Source of the DNA: Sutcliffiella halmapala
GTDB taxonomy: Bacteria; Bacillota; Bacilli; Bacillales; Bacillaceae_I
Reading direction: 5' to 3'
Assembly (NCBI RefSeq): GCF_002019665.1
Contig: NZ_KV917375.1
Location: 3,142,702-3,206,701, forward strand
Length of the DNA stretch: 64,000 nucleotides
Shown one piece after another: positions 20,400 to 29,548 of this stretch. A program made the position numbers and the translations under genes. Under the pieces are notes generated by a model, which had not been told where the DNA came from, searched no databases, and saw only the letters and a list, made by a program, of their open reading frames with translations. Position 1 is the stretch's first letter. The number at the start of each line of letters is the position of its first letter.

Positions 20400-20511
20400 A
20401 CTCACTCATCCTCTCGCCTATTATCATTTATTGGTAATACATCTCCCATTAAACTTTGAATTCGTTACAGTTAAGTTGCAAAACTATTAAATTACTGTTT
20501 GGTGCCTAGCC

Positions 20512-20538
20512 CCAGCAGGAGTTTCACGCCCTGCACAA
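20512..20538. repeat. Remnant of the dispersed GC-rich repeat
   Basis: About 27 bases (CAGCAGGAGTTTCACGCC then CTGCAC) match the right part of the repeats at 13126-13219 and 29549-29679. The remnant supplies the last codons and stop of hutH. Confidence 0.6.
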
Positions 20539-22023
20539 TACACTTCCCCTATATTGGAGCCATTCTGTTAATGCTTCAATGTCTTTGGAGAAAATTCGAT
20601 CTTCGGTGATGCTTGGGACCACCGTTCTTCCTTCTTGGTACCATTGCTGCATAAGTGGAGCTGCTTGATGGACTCCTCGGTATTCTACTGCTTGCATGGC
20701 GCAGATCCATTCAATTGCAAGGACTCTTCGAACATTAGCTATTATTTGATGGGCATGTCTTGCTCCGATAGTTCCCATACTTACATGATCTTCTTGATTA
20801 GCCGAAGATGGAATGGAGTCCACACTTGCCGGATGCGCTAACGTTTTGTTTTCTGATACTAAGGAAGCTGCACAATATTGCATAATCATGGCACCTGATT
20901 GAAGTCCTGGTTTCGCACTTAAAAACGGAGGTAAGTCATTTAATTGCGGATTTACCAATCGTTCAATTCTACGTTCAGATATATTTGCAAGTTCCGCCAT
21001 CCCAAGCTTTAAAAAGTCCATTGCAAACGCTATCGGCTGACCGTGGAAATTACCTCCAGAAATGACCTTTTCACCATCCCCAAAGATTAAGGGATTATCC
21101 GTCGCTGCATTCATTTCTATTTCGAGTTTCTCCTTCACATACCCAAGCACTTGCCATGAGGCGCCATGCACTTGAGGAATACAACGTAAAGAATAAGCAT
21201 CCTGCACCCGCTTTTCCCCCTGTTTAGTTACAAGCTTACTGCCGTACAATAGCGTACGCACTCGTGCAGCTACCCCAACCTGTTCTGGATATCCTCTTAC
21301 AAGATGAACATCCTCATCTAATGCATCTACAACACCTTCTAACCCTTCAAATGTCAGTGCAGCAATAGATTCAGCCTGAAAAGCAAGTTTCTCCGCCTCT
21401 AAATAGGCAACTACTCCAACAGCTGTCATAGCCTGTGTGCCATTAATAAGAGCCAAGCCTTCTTTTGCTTTTAGTTCAATAGGTGTAATCCCTTTTTTAG
21501 TCAAAACTACACTTGTATGAACTCTTTCACCTCTATAAAATACCTCCCCCTCCCCTAACAGCGTTAAGGCTAAATGAGATAAAGGAGCTAAATCCCCACT
21601 CGCGCCAAGTGAACCCTGCTGTGGAACTACGGGATGAATACCCTCATTTACATATTCCAAAAGCCGTTCAATAACAATCGGCCTAACACCTGAATAACCT
21701 TTCAGTAACGCATTTGCTCTTAAAACAAGCATCGCTCGACCAATTACTTCTGAAAATGATTCACCTACTCCGCATGCATGTGAATGGATTAGATGACGCT
21801 GTAATATTTCCGTTTCCTCAACTGGAATTAGTACATCACTAAATTTCCCAAATCCAGTCGTTATGCCATAAACTACTTCTCCGTCTAATACAATGTTTTC
21901 CACGGCGGCACGACTGCCCACTACTCGCTTCATCGCTTCTTTACATGGGGATACTTTTTCATTTTCAAATAATATAGCTCTCATCTTTTCTAGTGTTAAT
22001 GATTCTCCGCTTAAAATAATCAT
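20524..22023 (-). CDS. hutH: Histidine ammonia-lyase HutH
   Basis: 499 residues. The MIO cofactor triad Ala-Ser-Gly lies in [14 protein letters not shown]. Other family blocks are [27 protein letters not shown] and [12 protein letters not shown]. It deaminates L-histidine to trans-urocanate. I start at ATG 22023 (GAGAGGATGG upstream); ATG 22071 would lie inside the terminator stem region. The last residues (GSVLCRA) are encoded by the end of a decayed dispersed repeat and are unlikely to be ancestral. Transcription into this gene passes the HutP-controlled terminator. Confidence 0.95.
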   Translation of the reverse strand: MIILSGESLTLEKMRAILFENEKVSPCKEAMKRVVGSRAAVENIVLDGEVVYGITTGFGKFSDVLIPVEETEILQRHLIHSHACGVGESFSEVIGRAMLVLRANALLKGYSGVRPIVIERLLEYVNEGIHPVVPQQGSLGASGDLAPLSHLALTLLGEGEVFYRGERVHTSVVLTKKGITPIELKAKEGLALINGTQAMTAVGVVAYLEAEKLAFQAESIAALTFEGLEGVVDALDEDVHLVRGYPEQVGVAARVRTLLYGSKLVTKQGEKRVQDAYSLRCIPQVHGASWQVLGYVKEKLEIEMNAATDNPLIFGDGEKVISGGNFHGQPIAFAMDFLKLGMAELANISERRIERLVNPQLNDLPPFLSAKPGLQSGAMIMQYCAASLVSENKTLAHPASVDSIPSSANQEDHVSMGTIGARHAHQIIANVRRVLAIEWICAMQAVEYRGVHQAAPLMQQWYQEGRTVVPSITEDRIFSKDIEALTEWLQYRGSVLCRA

Positions 22024-22062
22024 GACAATCCATCCTCTCTGATACCAACAATAAAAATAAAA

Positions 22063-22104
22063 GAGGGCCATACTTTAATAAACGTTCATTAAAGTACAGC
22101 CCCC
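22063..22104 (-). promoter_or_regulatory. HutP-controlled terminator/antiterminator between hutP and hutH
   Basis: On the minus strand, GGGGGCTGTACTTTAAT pairs with ATTAAAGTATGGCCCTCT, then TTTTATTTTTATT. UAG triplets occur just before the stem (for example AAAAATAGGGG). This is the position and shape of the B. subtilis hut terminator that HutP with histidine and Mg2+ disrupts. Confidence 0.8.
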
Positions 22105-22134
22105 TATTTTTCAGCAACTATGGGCATAGTTTAT

Positions 22135-22575
22135 TTAAATGTGATTAATTCCAAGTCCAATTGTCTCATGCTCCGAACCACGCACTGGAGCTCCAATTGT
22201 TCCATAAAGCGCGACTGCTATCCAGTCACCCTCTTCTAACTCTTCATAAGGGTTTCCTCTCACTACAGCAAAACGTAGTCCTACTGTTCTCATTAAGGAG
22301 CCAAGCTGAACCTGACCTCGTGTTACACCACTCAACGCATCCATAATGGCATGATAGAGCGCATGTGTCTCTCGATACCCATCAGACTTTATGATACCTT
22401 CTCTTTTTGCAGCAGTTTCAATAGCTGCTACTACTTTTTGCGAATCCATGGACCCGACTTTTCCAACACAAGTCCCCCACTGTTCTGGAAGCGAAAAAGA
22501 AAATCCTTCTTGTTCCGTACCCATCGCCAAAAGTACCGCATATTTTCCAATTCGACGTTCTAACGCTAATACCAT
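22135..22575 (-). CDS. hutP: HutP antiterminator protein
   Basis: 146 residues, closely matching B. subtilis HutP in length and sequence: [14 protein letters not shown] at the N-terminus, [51 protein letters not shown] and the final [11 protein letters not shown]. His residues that bind Mg2+ and the histidine contacts lie in these blocks. It forms a hexamer that binds UAG triplets in the leader before hutH. ATG 22575 is chosen because TTGAGGA lies eight bases upstream and the N-terminus aligns with HutP. Confidence 0.95.
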   Translation of the reverse strand: MVLALERRIGKYAVLLAMGTEQEGFSFSLPEQWGTCVGKVGSMDSQKVVAAIETAAKREGIIKSDGYRETHALYHAIMDALSGVTRGQVQLGSLMRTVGLRFAVVRGNPYEELEEGDWIAVALYGTIGAPVRGSEHETIGLGINHI

Positions 22576-22625
22576 CTGCATTATCCTCAATACTGAAAAT
22601 TTTCTAATAACTATCGACTAGTTTA

Positions 22626-22655
22626 AGTGTAAATTTGAACATGCCTCTCTGTCAA
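22626..22655 (-). promoter_or_regulatory. hut operon promoter
   Basis: On the minus strand, a consensus -35 TTGACA and -10 TACACT are 18 bp apart, about 50 bases before hutP. Confidence 0.6.
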
Positions 22656-22702
22656 GCAAAGAAATTGGAATTTTCATTGTGCTCTACTATTTCCAAACTC
22701 AT

Positions 22703-23317
22703 TTAAATCTTTTCATATTCCTTATATAGCATATAATACTGAAGCCCTTTTGTGATTTCTAACGCTTGTTCTTTCTTTTCTTTAGCTACAGTATAATTTT
22801 TCCGCTTTAACGCTTGTTCTATTTCTATCGCTAGCTTCATCCAGTCTTTCTGAAGTTTGGGAATTAAAGCTTCTACCGTTTTATTATCTTTTTCTTCCGC
22901 CGCAATTGTAGCCAACACATAATGCTTTAATACTACTTGGTCAATAAGAGCTACTTCTTCCTTCGCTTTTAGAGTATTTCCAGCTCGTAAATAATACTGC
23001 GCTCGAAAGATAGCAGTTTTCTTCCCTTTCCATTTTTTATCAAGATCATCAAGCTGACGTTTTGCTTCTGGTAAGTTCCCATTTGCTAATTCTAAAATAA
23101 ATCCATAGTATGGTTCATGCTTCTTTTTCATCAGATATTTCTCTATTTTATCAGCGTCTTTAGACAAGAACATATATCTTATATCTCGATAAGAAAGAGC
23201 AAAAAAAGCAATAACAAGGAGGACGACAAATATCCAAAAATTAAATGAAATATTCATGAACCCCAACGCAATTCCTACCGTAAATCCTACAGCAATAAGT
23301 ATCAATAAACTTTTCAT
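22703..23317 (-). CDS. Hypothetical membrane protein with TPR-like helical tail
   Basis: 204 residues. Two membrane segments lie in the first 45 residues (MKSLLILIAVGFTVGIALGF; FNFWIFVVLLVIAFFALSY). A cytoplasmic helical domain of repeated A/L-rich helices resembles a tetratricopeptide scaffold. I do not recognise the family. AGAAAGGAA precedes ATG. It is 39 bases after the SDR gene and in the same direction, so the two are probably co-transcribed. Confidence 0.6.
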   Translation of the reverse strand: MKSLLILIAVGFTVGIALGFMNISFNFWIFVVLLVIAFFALSYRDIRYMFLSKDADKIEKYLMKKKHEPYYGFILELANGNLPEAKRQLDDLDKKWKGKKTAIFRAQYYLRAGNTLKAKEEVALIDQVVLKHYVLATIAAEEKDNKTVEALIPKLQKDWMKLAIEIEQALKRKNYTVAKEKKEQALEITKGLQYYMLYKEYEKI

Positions 23318-23356
23318 ATGATTATGTGTTCCTTTCTGTCTAGGTGCATCTTTTCT

Positions 23357-24142
23357 TTATATTGACTTAACCATTCCGCCATCTACTAAGAAGGAGCTTC
23401 CGGTCATATAACTATTTGCATCAGATACTAGAAACGTTACCACTTTTGCAAATTCCTCGGGATCACCATAACGTCCTAATGGTATCGTACTTTTCACTTT
23501 CTCTTCCATCTCATTCTTGGAGATTCCTTGCTTTTTAGCATTTACCTCATCTAAGAAGCTTACGCGATCAGTCGCAATTCTACCAGGTGCAACCGTATTG
23601 ATAAGAATTCTATCTTGTGCTAGCTCCCCAGCGAGTGTCTTCGTCAATCCAACAATACCTGTACGGAATGTATTTGATAATATTAGACCAGGAATAGGTT
23701 CTTTTATCGAAGAAGAGGCTATGTTGATAATTTTCCCGCCATTTTTCTTTAAATACGGCAAGGCCTCGCGAATCATTCGTACATAACTCAATAAATTTAA
23801 TTCAAATGACTGCTGCCATTGCTCGTCTGTAATTTGTTCAAAAGAACCCGCAGGAGGACCTCCAGCATTGTTCACTAAAATATCTAGCTGACCAAATTGG
23901 TCAATCGTATGTTGTACTGCTTGTTTAATTTGTTCTGGCTGCATAATGTCAGTTGGAATATAGCTCGCCTTTCCACCTTCTAGACTAGTTAACTCCGAAT
24001 ATACAACTGCTAATTTTTCCTGATTGCGACTAGCAAGGACGACATTGACCCCTTCCTTTATAAGAGCGGTAGCAATCGCCTTCCCTAGACCTTGACTTGA
24101 AGCTAACACAAGTGCTGTTTTTCCTTGAAGATTTAGTTCCAT
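23357..24142 (-). CDS. SDR-family protein lacking the catalytic Tyr-Lys pair
   Basis: 261 residues, classical SDR fold. The cofactor site is ASSQGLGKA near residue 14, and NNAGG and a C-terminal VDGGMVKS are present. Where active SDRs have YxxxK, this protein reads SNTFRTGIVGLTK, so both the Tyr and Lys are missing (Ser and Arg stand there). This is the pattern of the BKR_like_SDR_like subgroup. It may use another mechanism or bind NAD(P) without classical catalysis. Its substrate is unknown. Confidence 0.8.
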   Translation of the reverse strand: MELNLQGKTALVLASSQGLGKAIATALIKEGVNVVLASRNQEKLAVVYSELTSLEGGKASYIPTDIMQPEQIKQAVQHTIDQFGQLDILVNNAGGPPAGSFEQITDEQWQQSFELNLLSYVRMIREALPYLKKNGGKIINIASSSIKEPIPGLILSNTFRTGIVGLTKTLAGELAQDRILINTVAPGRIATDRVSFLDEVNAKKQGISKNEMEEKVKSTIPLGRYGDPEEFAKVVTFLVSDANSYMTGSSFLVDGGMVKSI

Positions 24143-24277
24143 TTTTCACACAACCTTTCCCCATTATGTAACTCTTTCCATTATAACGCTTCCTTCAGAG
24201 CTTGTAACGAGTAGAAGAAGGGTTTAAGCTAGTTGTCACGAAAAAGTATATATACTATAAAAAGGAGAGTTTGACTA

Positions 24278-25105
24278 ATGACTGTTTCCTACAAGAAAGC
24301 TCGACAATTTATCTACCAAAACGGCTCACTTTGGGAGAAGGCCCTCTTTCGTTATTTATTTGAAGATGGCCCGATTTCTCACTTCCATCAAGCACTGTCA
24401 TGTTATAAAAATGCAGACAGCGGATTTGGCCACGGATTTGAATACGATATAAAATGTCCGGATTCTAACCCCTTAGCATTAGAATTTATGTTAAGTGTCT
24501 TTAGAGATACAAGAGTTCCAGCAGGTGATACATTTGTTGGCAGTGCTGATTGGGTAGTGGATAATCAAAAGGAAGATGGCTCGCTTCTTAATCCAGCAAA
24601 TCTACTAGACTATCCACATGCCCCGTGGTGGAGTGGTGGCGGACAGACGATTCCCGCTTCGATTACTGGAAATCTAATCCGTTTAGGCCTATCTTCTGAC
24701 AAACTTCAAGAGAATACAGCAAAATGGACAAAAGAAAATTTATCATTTGAACAAATAACAAAAACAGACTGGCTATTTATGAACTATCATGCCATTGATT
24801 ATTACACGAACGTACCTCAAACTAAAGAACATAAAGCCTTAAAGCAGACAGCGATTGATCAAGTAATCAAATGTGCGTCAGTGGCACCAGAAAAGCAATA
24901 TTTTACGTACTTTCAACTGGCATCAACACCTGAATCGGAAATTGCCAAAGCTACACCTGATCATTTGATAGAGAAATTCCTTAATTATCTAGAGGCTGCA
25001 CAAAGAGAAGATGGCGGATGGGACGATGAGCACGGACTTACATATTGGCAATCGTATTTCTCCATCGTTATATTACTTACGCTTCGGAATTATGGGAGAG
25101 TGTAA
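24278..25105 (+). CDS. Hypothetical prenyltransferase/cyclase-like alpha-toroid protein
   Basis: 275 residues. Glycine- and tryptophan-rich blocks KNADSGFGHGFEYD, QKEDGSLLNPANL and QREDGGWDDEHGLTYWQS resemble the QW-type repeats of terpene cyclases and prenyltransferase beta subunits. The length is too short for a full squalene-hopene cyclase, and no DXDD motif is clear. It is therefore a toroid-fold protein of unknown reaction. AAAGGAG precedes ATG, and a strong terminator follows directly. Confidence 0.65.
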   Translation: MTVSYKKARQFIYQNGSLWEKALFRYLFEDGPISHFHQALSCYKNADSGFGHGFEYDIKCPDSNPLALEFMLSVFRDTRVPAGDTFVGSADWVVDNQKEDGSLLNPANLLDYPHAPWWSGGGQTIPASITGNLIRLGLSSDKLQENTAKWTKENLSFEQITKTDWLFMNYHAIDYYTNVPQTKEHKALKQTAIDQVIKCASVAPEKQYFTYFQLASTPESEIAKATPDHLIEKFLNYLEAAQREDGGWDDEHGLTYWQSYFSIVILLTLRNYGRV

Positions 25106-25153
25106 AAAAGATGTTAGCTAAAATCACTCACTGATTTTAGCTAACATCTTTTT
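25105..25153. terminator. Bidirectional terminator
   Basis: A 22-bp stem (around GATGTTAGCTAAAATCA) with flanking A and T runs lies between the converging 24278-25105 and 25162-27267 genes. Confidence 0.9.
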
Positions 25154-25161
25154 TCACCTTG

Positions 25162-27267
25162 CTACTCTCCATTTTTAAAAAGCTGAATCTTCTTTTCTCC
25201 TTCTTCAAACATATAATAATTATTGACATTATCAGCCTTTATTATTAGATTTTCGGTCTCGTTAGGTCCTACTGAAATCTCCACATTAAGGAATTCAAAG
25301 TCTCCCTCTGGATTTTCCTCATAATGACCCATGTAATGCGTTTCAAGATATGGGTTATTATCCCCTCCTAATTGCCAGTTATAGTGTCTTTGCTTGTCTC
25401 CATCGTTTTTATTTTCCCCTGTCAACAACACTTTGTACCTATTTCTATTTTCCTCTGATATTAACTCGATGGTAATATTCTTTAGAATGATCCCATCTAA
25501 TTCAACATCAAGTGGTTTTTCTTTTGTCTCTTCCAACGGTACCGCTAAAGAGAAGTACATCGGCTCGTCATATTGAACAGCAATGAGTTCTGCATAATAT
25601 TGTCCTCTCTCTTCTTCCTTCCCTTTTAAAGAATAGGTTTCTTTATTTAGGAAATAGCGCGAAAAATCCATTTGAATCGGACCTTCCTGGCCCCAATCCA
25701 TAGTATGGTAATAGATTGGAAGCATAAATTGATTGTCTTGATTGACCACTTGAATTCCTGCATGTATGTATTGATTACGTGAATTATATTCATGGATATT
25801 ATCGCTTGTCTCTTCCTCAAGGCTTTCTATCCTTTTCTTTTCATCTTCTGTAAACCTTGCATGGTAGGTTAATCGACTTCCATATTTCCCATAAACCATC
25901 GTCATCAATTCAACTTCGATTTTATCATCGACAACTATTACTTCATCCAGTTCTACTACCTCTAAAGCGCTATCTATTTTGTCGTAATGAATAGGCACTT
26001 CCACTTCCCAACTACCATGAAAACCTTGTATTCTTTTTAATTGAAAGTGCAGAGTAAATTTATCTGGCAACTCTTCTTCCTTTTTTACTTTTATCATAAA
26101 AGAAGGGCGCTTTAACTCCTCATCCAAGTCATTAAAGCCTTCTTGATATCCATAAAACATATCTGAAATAGGCTGAGAAACTTCTACCGGATAGTTTTTT
26201 CCCTCTTCATCAACGATTTTTATAGCATTGTATTCGTAAATATCCATATCATTAATGTAGTTAATATTATGTTTTTCACTACTTACATCATAATAAACAA
26301 CCATATGAAGTGGATCTATTTCCACACCAGTCACTTCAAATGTGACTTCATTATCAGTTACCTTATATGTTCCTTCTGTCCAAACATTATAAATAGTACC
26401 ATGTTCCATATAGGTCGCCAATTTTAATGCAAGTGGTTTTAAAGCAGGAACGACTACCACACTGACAAAAAATATTGCCGCTATCACACTAATTACACTA
26501 AGCTGATACTTCCAGGTTCTGTGCTTCGGCACTTTTTTTATATACGGAGTGAGTTCACTTAAAACACTTCTGTTGAAGGGTTCTTCAAGTTTTGGTGAAT
26601 GAATCACATCTTCTATCGCTTTTTTCTCTACTTTTAATGAATATAGAATCTCTCTACACGATGGACAGAACTCCAGATGATCTTCCGCCTGTTCAATTTC
26701 TGCTGCATTTAGTTTTATATCAAAATATTGTGTTAATTCTGTTAGTGTTAAGCAACTAGCTGACGGTTTTTCGTGATTGTTCTCTAGTAGCTTTGCTCTT
26801 ATAAAACCTAGAGACTTTTGATAGTTTTCCTTTAGATGAGTAACATCTTCTTGTAGTATTACTGCTAGTTTTTCAGATTCTTCCCTTAACGAATGCGCAA
26901 GTAGAAATTCAAAGCGGTACTTTCCTTCTAACGAAGTAATCGCTTCTTCTATTTCTAAAAAACGAGGATTATAAAACTGGATATAATCTTCCGGAGAAAT
27001 CTGGCTAGATGATAAGATTTCTTTTTTTATAAAAGCTACTGTTTCTCGATAAAACCAGTCGGAAAAATACTCTGTTTCTTTAAATTCGGATAACTTCTGA
27101 TAGGCAGCTATAAAACTAGCAGCAACAATCTTTTCTGCCTTAGTATCATCTCCAACCATTCGAAGTGTTACCACATACAATTTATTTTTATATCGTTCGA
27201 TAATAGATTCAAAAGCTCCTACATTACCATTTAAAATTTCATTAACTTCCATGGATTCCTCATTCAT
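25162..27267 (-). CDS. Fused ECF sigma-like and anti-sigma-like membrane protein
   Basis: 701 residues. Residues about 1-75 resemble sigma-70 region 2 (NVGAFESIIERYKNKLYVVT... AASFIAAYQKLSEF). A weaker region-4-like part follows to about 165. Residues about 180-215 form a zf-HC2 anti-sigma zinc motif H-x3-C-x2-C (HLEFCPSC). A single membrane segment lies near 257-280, followed by about 420 extracytoplasmic residues of the DUF4179/DUF5643 type found in Bacillus anti-sigma factors. Sigma and anti-sigma are normally separate genes; here they are one open frame. AAGGGTGG precedes ATG. No partner gene is adjacent. Confidence 0.75.
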   Translation of the reverse strand: MNEESMEVNEILNGNVGAFESIIERYKNKLYVVTLRMVGDDTKAEKIVAASFIAAYQKLSEFKETEYFSDWFYRETVAFIKKEILSSSQISPEDYIQFYNPRFLEIEEAITSLEGKYRFEFLLAHSLREESEKLAVILQEDVTHLKENYQKSLGFIRAKLLENNHEKPSASCLTLTELTQYFDIKLNAAEIEQAEDHLEFCPSCREILYSLKVEKKAIEDVIHSPKLEEPFNRSVLSELTPYIKKVPKHRTWKYQLSVISVIAAIFFVSVVVVPALKPLALKLATYMEHGTIYNVWTEGTYKVTDNEVTFEVTGVEIDPLHMVVYYDVSSEKHNINYINDMDIYEYNAIKIVDEEGKNYPVEVSQPISDMFYGYQEGFNDLDEELKRPSFMIKVKKEEELPDKFTLHFQLKRIQGFHGSWEVEVPIHYDKIDSALEVVELDEVIVVDDKIEVELMTMVYGKYGSRLTYHARFTEDEKKRIESLEEETSDNIHEYNSRNQYIHAGIQVVNQDNQFMLPIYYHTMDWGQEGPIQMDFSRYFLNKETYSLKGKEEERGQYYAELIAVQYDEPMYFSLAVPLEETKEKPLDVELDGIILKNITIELISEENRNRYKVLLTGENKNDGDKQRHYNWQLGGDNNPYLETHYMGHYEENPEGDFEFLNVEISVGPNETENLIIKADNVNNYYMFEEGEKKIQLFKNGE

Positions 27268-27440
27268 CTTATTTCCACCCTTTTAAAAAGTTAAGCTAAT
27301 TAAATCGTTTCTGATTTTATTATACCATTCTCTTCCTTTTTTCGAGCGAATAATTAGAAAATTGACAAAAAAAAGAAGCTACCCTAATTAATAAAGTAGT
27401 TCCGTTAAATTGGATATCCCTTAGAAATCAAAGTGCTTTT

Positions 27441-27557
27441 TTAGTAACGGTGTAAAAAATCGCTTTTTAAAAATATTTCTCTTCTTTTTTCATCCATTGA
27501 TGCATGTTGTGCTCTTTGTTTCACTACTTTTTTACCACCAAAAATTATTTTTAACAT
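27441..27557 (-). CDS. Small basic peptide, 38 residues
   Basis: ATG at 27557 has GGAGG nine bases upstream. The peptide is MLKIIFGGKKVVKQRAQHAS, then MDEKRREIFLKSDFLHRY. It is Lys/Arg-rich with one short hydrophobic start and no membrane segment. I do not recognise it. It is supported by a good ribosome binding site and an otherwise empty 540-bp gap. Confidence 0.5.
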   Translation of the reverse strand: MLKIIFGGKKVVKQRAQHASMDEKRREIFLKSDFLHRY

Positions 27558-27737
27558 TTTTTTCATCCTCCATCATTCCTTATAATTTGTTGTTAAGCTA
27601 ATTATAAGTTTTATCTCTTCCCTACAAAACGAACTGCAGAATGGTTTTCACTCGTTCTTTTACCTACAGTTATATCCCACTTTATAAGGATAGATACTAC
27701 GACTTACGACTGAAAGACAAGTAAAGAATGAAAAACC

Positions 27738-27771
27738 AAAAAGGAGATTCATCGAATGAATCTCCTTTTTA
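27738..27771 (-). terminator. Terminator after the LysM-NlpC gene
   Basis: A stem of about 15 bp (AAAAAGGAGATTCAT and complement) with a four-base loop and T run. Confidence 0.85.
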
Positions 27772-27811
27772 AGGACAGTTTACTTAAAATATAAGTTGGA
27801 TTAATTATCGC

Positions 27812-28879
27812 TTATAACACTCTTACAGCTTTCACTGCTTTTGGCTTCCAATAAGAGTTAAAGGAGGCATAAGCTACACCTGTTGAAGTTGCAGAGTGCA
27901 GAAGTGTATTAGAGTCCACAATAATGGAGACATGATTAATAATCCCATCCCCAGTAGTATCAAAGAAAACTAGATCTCCTTTACGAACTTGCGATAAAGG
28001 TATTTCTGTTCCAACATTTGCTTGTTGTGCAGAAGTTCTTGGAAGATTAATCCCATTCTCTTGGTATACTTTCACTGTAAATGAAGAGCAATCGAATGCG
28101 TCTGTTCTATTAACGGATGCTCCATACAAATAGCTAGCACCTAAATATTTCTTTCCGCTTTCTATAACGGAATCAGCTTTTACTTCCCATGAACCATTGC
28201 CATTTACAGGAGTTGCTTGTCCACTTCCTGGAATTATGACAACTTGTCCCACAGAAATGCGATTAGCATCCTTAATGTTCTGATTCGCACCTAACAAAGC
28301 AGAGAGTGATATACCGTGACGTTGTGCTACTGCGGATAAAGAATCACCGCTCTTAATCGTATAATTACTAGTTCCAGTCACAGGTGTACTTGGTGTACTT
28401 GGTGTACTTGGTGTACTTGGCGTATTTGGCGTATTTGGCGTATTTGGCGTATTTGGCGTATTTGGTGTCTGAGTAGAATTACTTGATATCGTTATTTTTT
28501 GACCAATATAAATTTGGTTCTGATTTTTAATAGTAGGATTTAAACTAAGTAACGCACTAACAGTTGTTTGGTGATTTCTAGCGATAACCGATAGATTATC
28601 ACCTGATTTTATCGTGTAAGAAATATTCGCACCTGTATTGGTGTTTGTAGTAGGTTTTGTTGAGCCTGAGGTTTTAGATTTCAAAGCCAGTGACTGACCT
28701 GGAAAGATTATATCTGACTTTAATCCATTCCAATTTTTCAATTCATTTACGCTCACTTGATTATTTGTTGCAATCTTCCATAAGGAATCACCTGATTTAA
28801 CGACATAATCAGAAGCGATCGCTTGTCCAGAAAACATAAATGTCGATACAAGTGCTCCAGCCATAATTTTCTTTTTCAT
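27812..28879 (-). CDS. Secreted LysM-NlpC/P60 peptidoglycan endopeptidase
   Basis: 355 residues. A signal peptide (MKKKIMAGALVSTFMFSGQAIAS) is followed by three LysM domains (about 24-67, 86-131 and 172-215, each beginning Y-x-(V/I)-KSGD) and an NlpC/P60 domain with catalytic Cys (FDCSSFT) and His (NHVSIIVD). This architecture is that of the D,L-endopeptidases LytF/LytE/CwlS that split daughter cells. Between LysM2 and LysM3 is a low-complexity linker of five TPN and four TPS units. GGAG precedes ATG. Confidence 0.92.
   Translation of the reverse strand: MKKKIMAGALVSTFMFSGQAIASDYVVKSGDSLWKIATNNQVSVNELKNWNGLKSDIIFPGQSLALKSKTSGSTKPTTNTNTGANISYTIKSGDNLSVIARNHQTTVSALLSLNPTIKNQNQIYIGQKITISSNSTQTPNTPNTPNTPNTPNTPSTPSTPSTPSTPVTGTSNYTIKSGDSLSAVAQRHGISLSALLGANQNIKDANRISVGQVVIIPGSGQATPVNGNGSWEVKADSVIESGKKYLGASYLYGASVNRTDAFDCSSFTVKVYQENGINLPRTSAQQANVGTEIPLSQVRKGDLVFFDTTGDGIINHVSIIVDSNTLLHSATSTGVAYASFNSYWKPKAVKAVRVL
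28382..28468. repeat. Coding 9-bp tandem repeat in the LysM linker
   Basis: Units of type GGTGTACTT (four) and GGCGTATTT (five) run in tandem and encode (TPS)4 and (TPN)5. The two halves differ by synonymous and near-synonymous changes, which suggests two separate expansions. Confidence 0.85.
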
Positions 28880-29341
28880 GGTGTTTTAATTCTCCATTCT
28901 CACTTTTTGTTGACAGTTCTTTACATTTCAGGGCTTACGGGTTCATTTCATGGTCTTCATCATTTGTCATGCTCTTTTCCTCTTTGGTATTAAACCGAGT
29001 ATTATATAGTTAAGAATACTACAAAATAATACAAAAAACGAGAAAAATCTGAATTTTTATACAATGAAAAAAATCCTTAGTGAAACGTTACAAAATTATC
29101 TTAGCATGAAAATTCTAACAAATATCCTTTGAAATGTTTCCTATTTAGCCATAATATGGATTGAAACGAAAATACAAATGTAACAATAAGCAAGACGTAA
29201 GTCAACAAGAAAAAGCTTTAAAAGGAATCTGTCCTATGTTACTCAGATAAAAGTGTCAGTGAATCTGGGGCAAATGCCCATACACACTGGGTGTTTGTAA
29301 CATAATGTATTGTATCTTAGCTTGAAGGGAGATACGTCTAA
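28880..29341. other. Divergent regulatory region between the wall hydrolase and a YjcZ-like gene
   Basis: On the minus strand a TATAAT box lies near 28999-29010, with no strong -35. A very short ORF (28935-28970, 11 residues, with GAGGAAAAG upstream) could be a leader peptide. On the plus strand a sigma-K-like -10 (CATAATGTA) sits at 29301-29309. I could not match the c-di-AMP riboswitch core that precedes some such hydrolases. Confidence 0.45.
29301..29309 (+). promoter_or_regulatory. Possible sigma-K -10 element
   Basis: CATAATGTA fits the sigma-K -10 pattern CATANNNTA, 33 bases before the YjcZ-like start. The -35 AC is only weakly placed. Confidence 0.4.
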
Positions 29342-29446
29342 ATGAGTAAAGTAGAAGGCGGAAAAGGTTATCCTAGCACTGGTTTTACCCTATACATTAT
29401 TCTTTTTATACTTCTTGTAATTATTGGGTCAGCTTATATCTGTTAA
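29342..29446 (+). CDS. YjcZ-family sporulation peptide
   Basis: 34 residues. A short glycine-rich head (MSKVEGGKGYPSTG) is followed by one membrane segment, FTLYIILFILLVIIGSAYIC, the hallmark of the YjcZ/YhfM-like small peptides made in Bacillus spores. AAGGGAG lies about ten bases before ATG. A terminator follows at 29481-29504. A sigma-K-like -10 lies upstream, which fits mother-cell expression. Confidence 0.8.
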   Translation: MSKVEGGKGYPSTGFTLYIILFILLVIIGSAYIC

Positions 29447-29480
29447 TATGCGATTGGCTTAATCGCTTTATTTCTCATTA

Positions 29481-29504
29481 AAACGTAGAAATCACTCTAC
29501 GTTT
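29481..29504 (+). terminator. Terminator after the YjcZ-like gene
   Basis: Arms AAACGTAGA and TCTACGTTT with a six-base loop and T run. Confidence 0.85.
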
Positions 29505-29548
29505 TTTTCTTGTTGGTTACACTGAAAATAATGGTGCTACATTAAATA

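Noticed and set aside
28880-29000. c-di-AMP (ydaO) riboswitch before the LysM-NlpC/P60 gene
   Set aside because: I could not find the conserved core, although such switches often precede similar genes.
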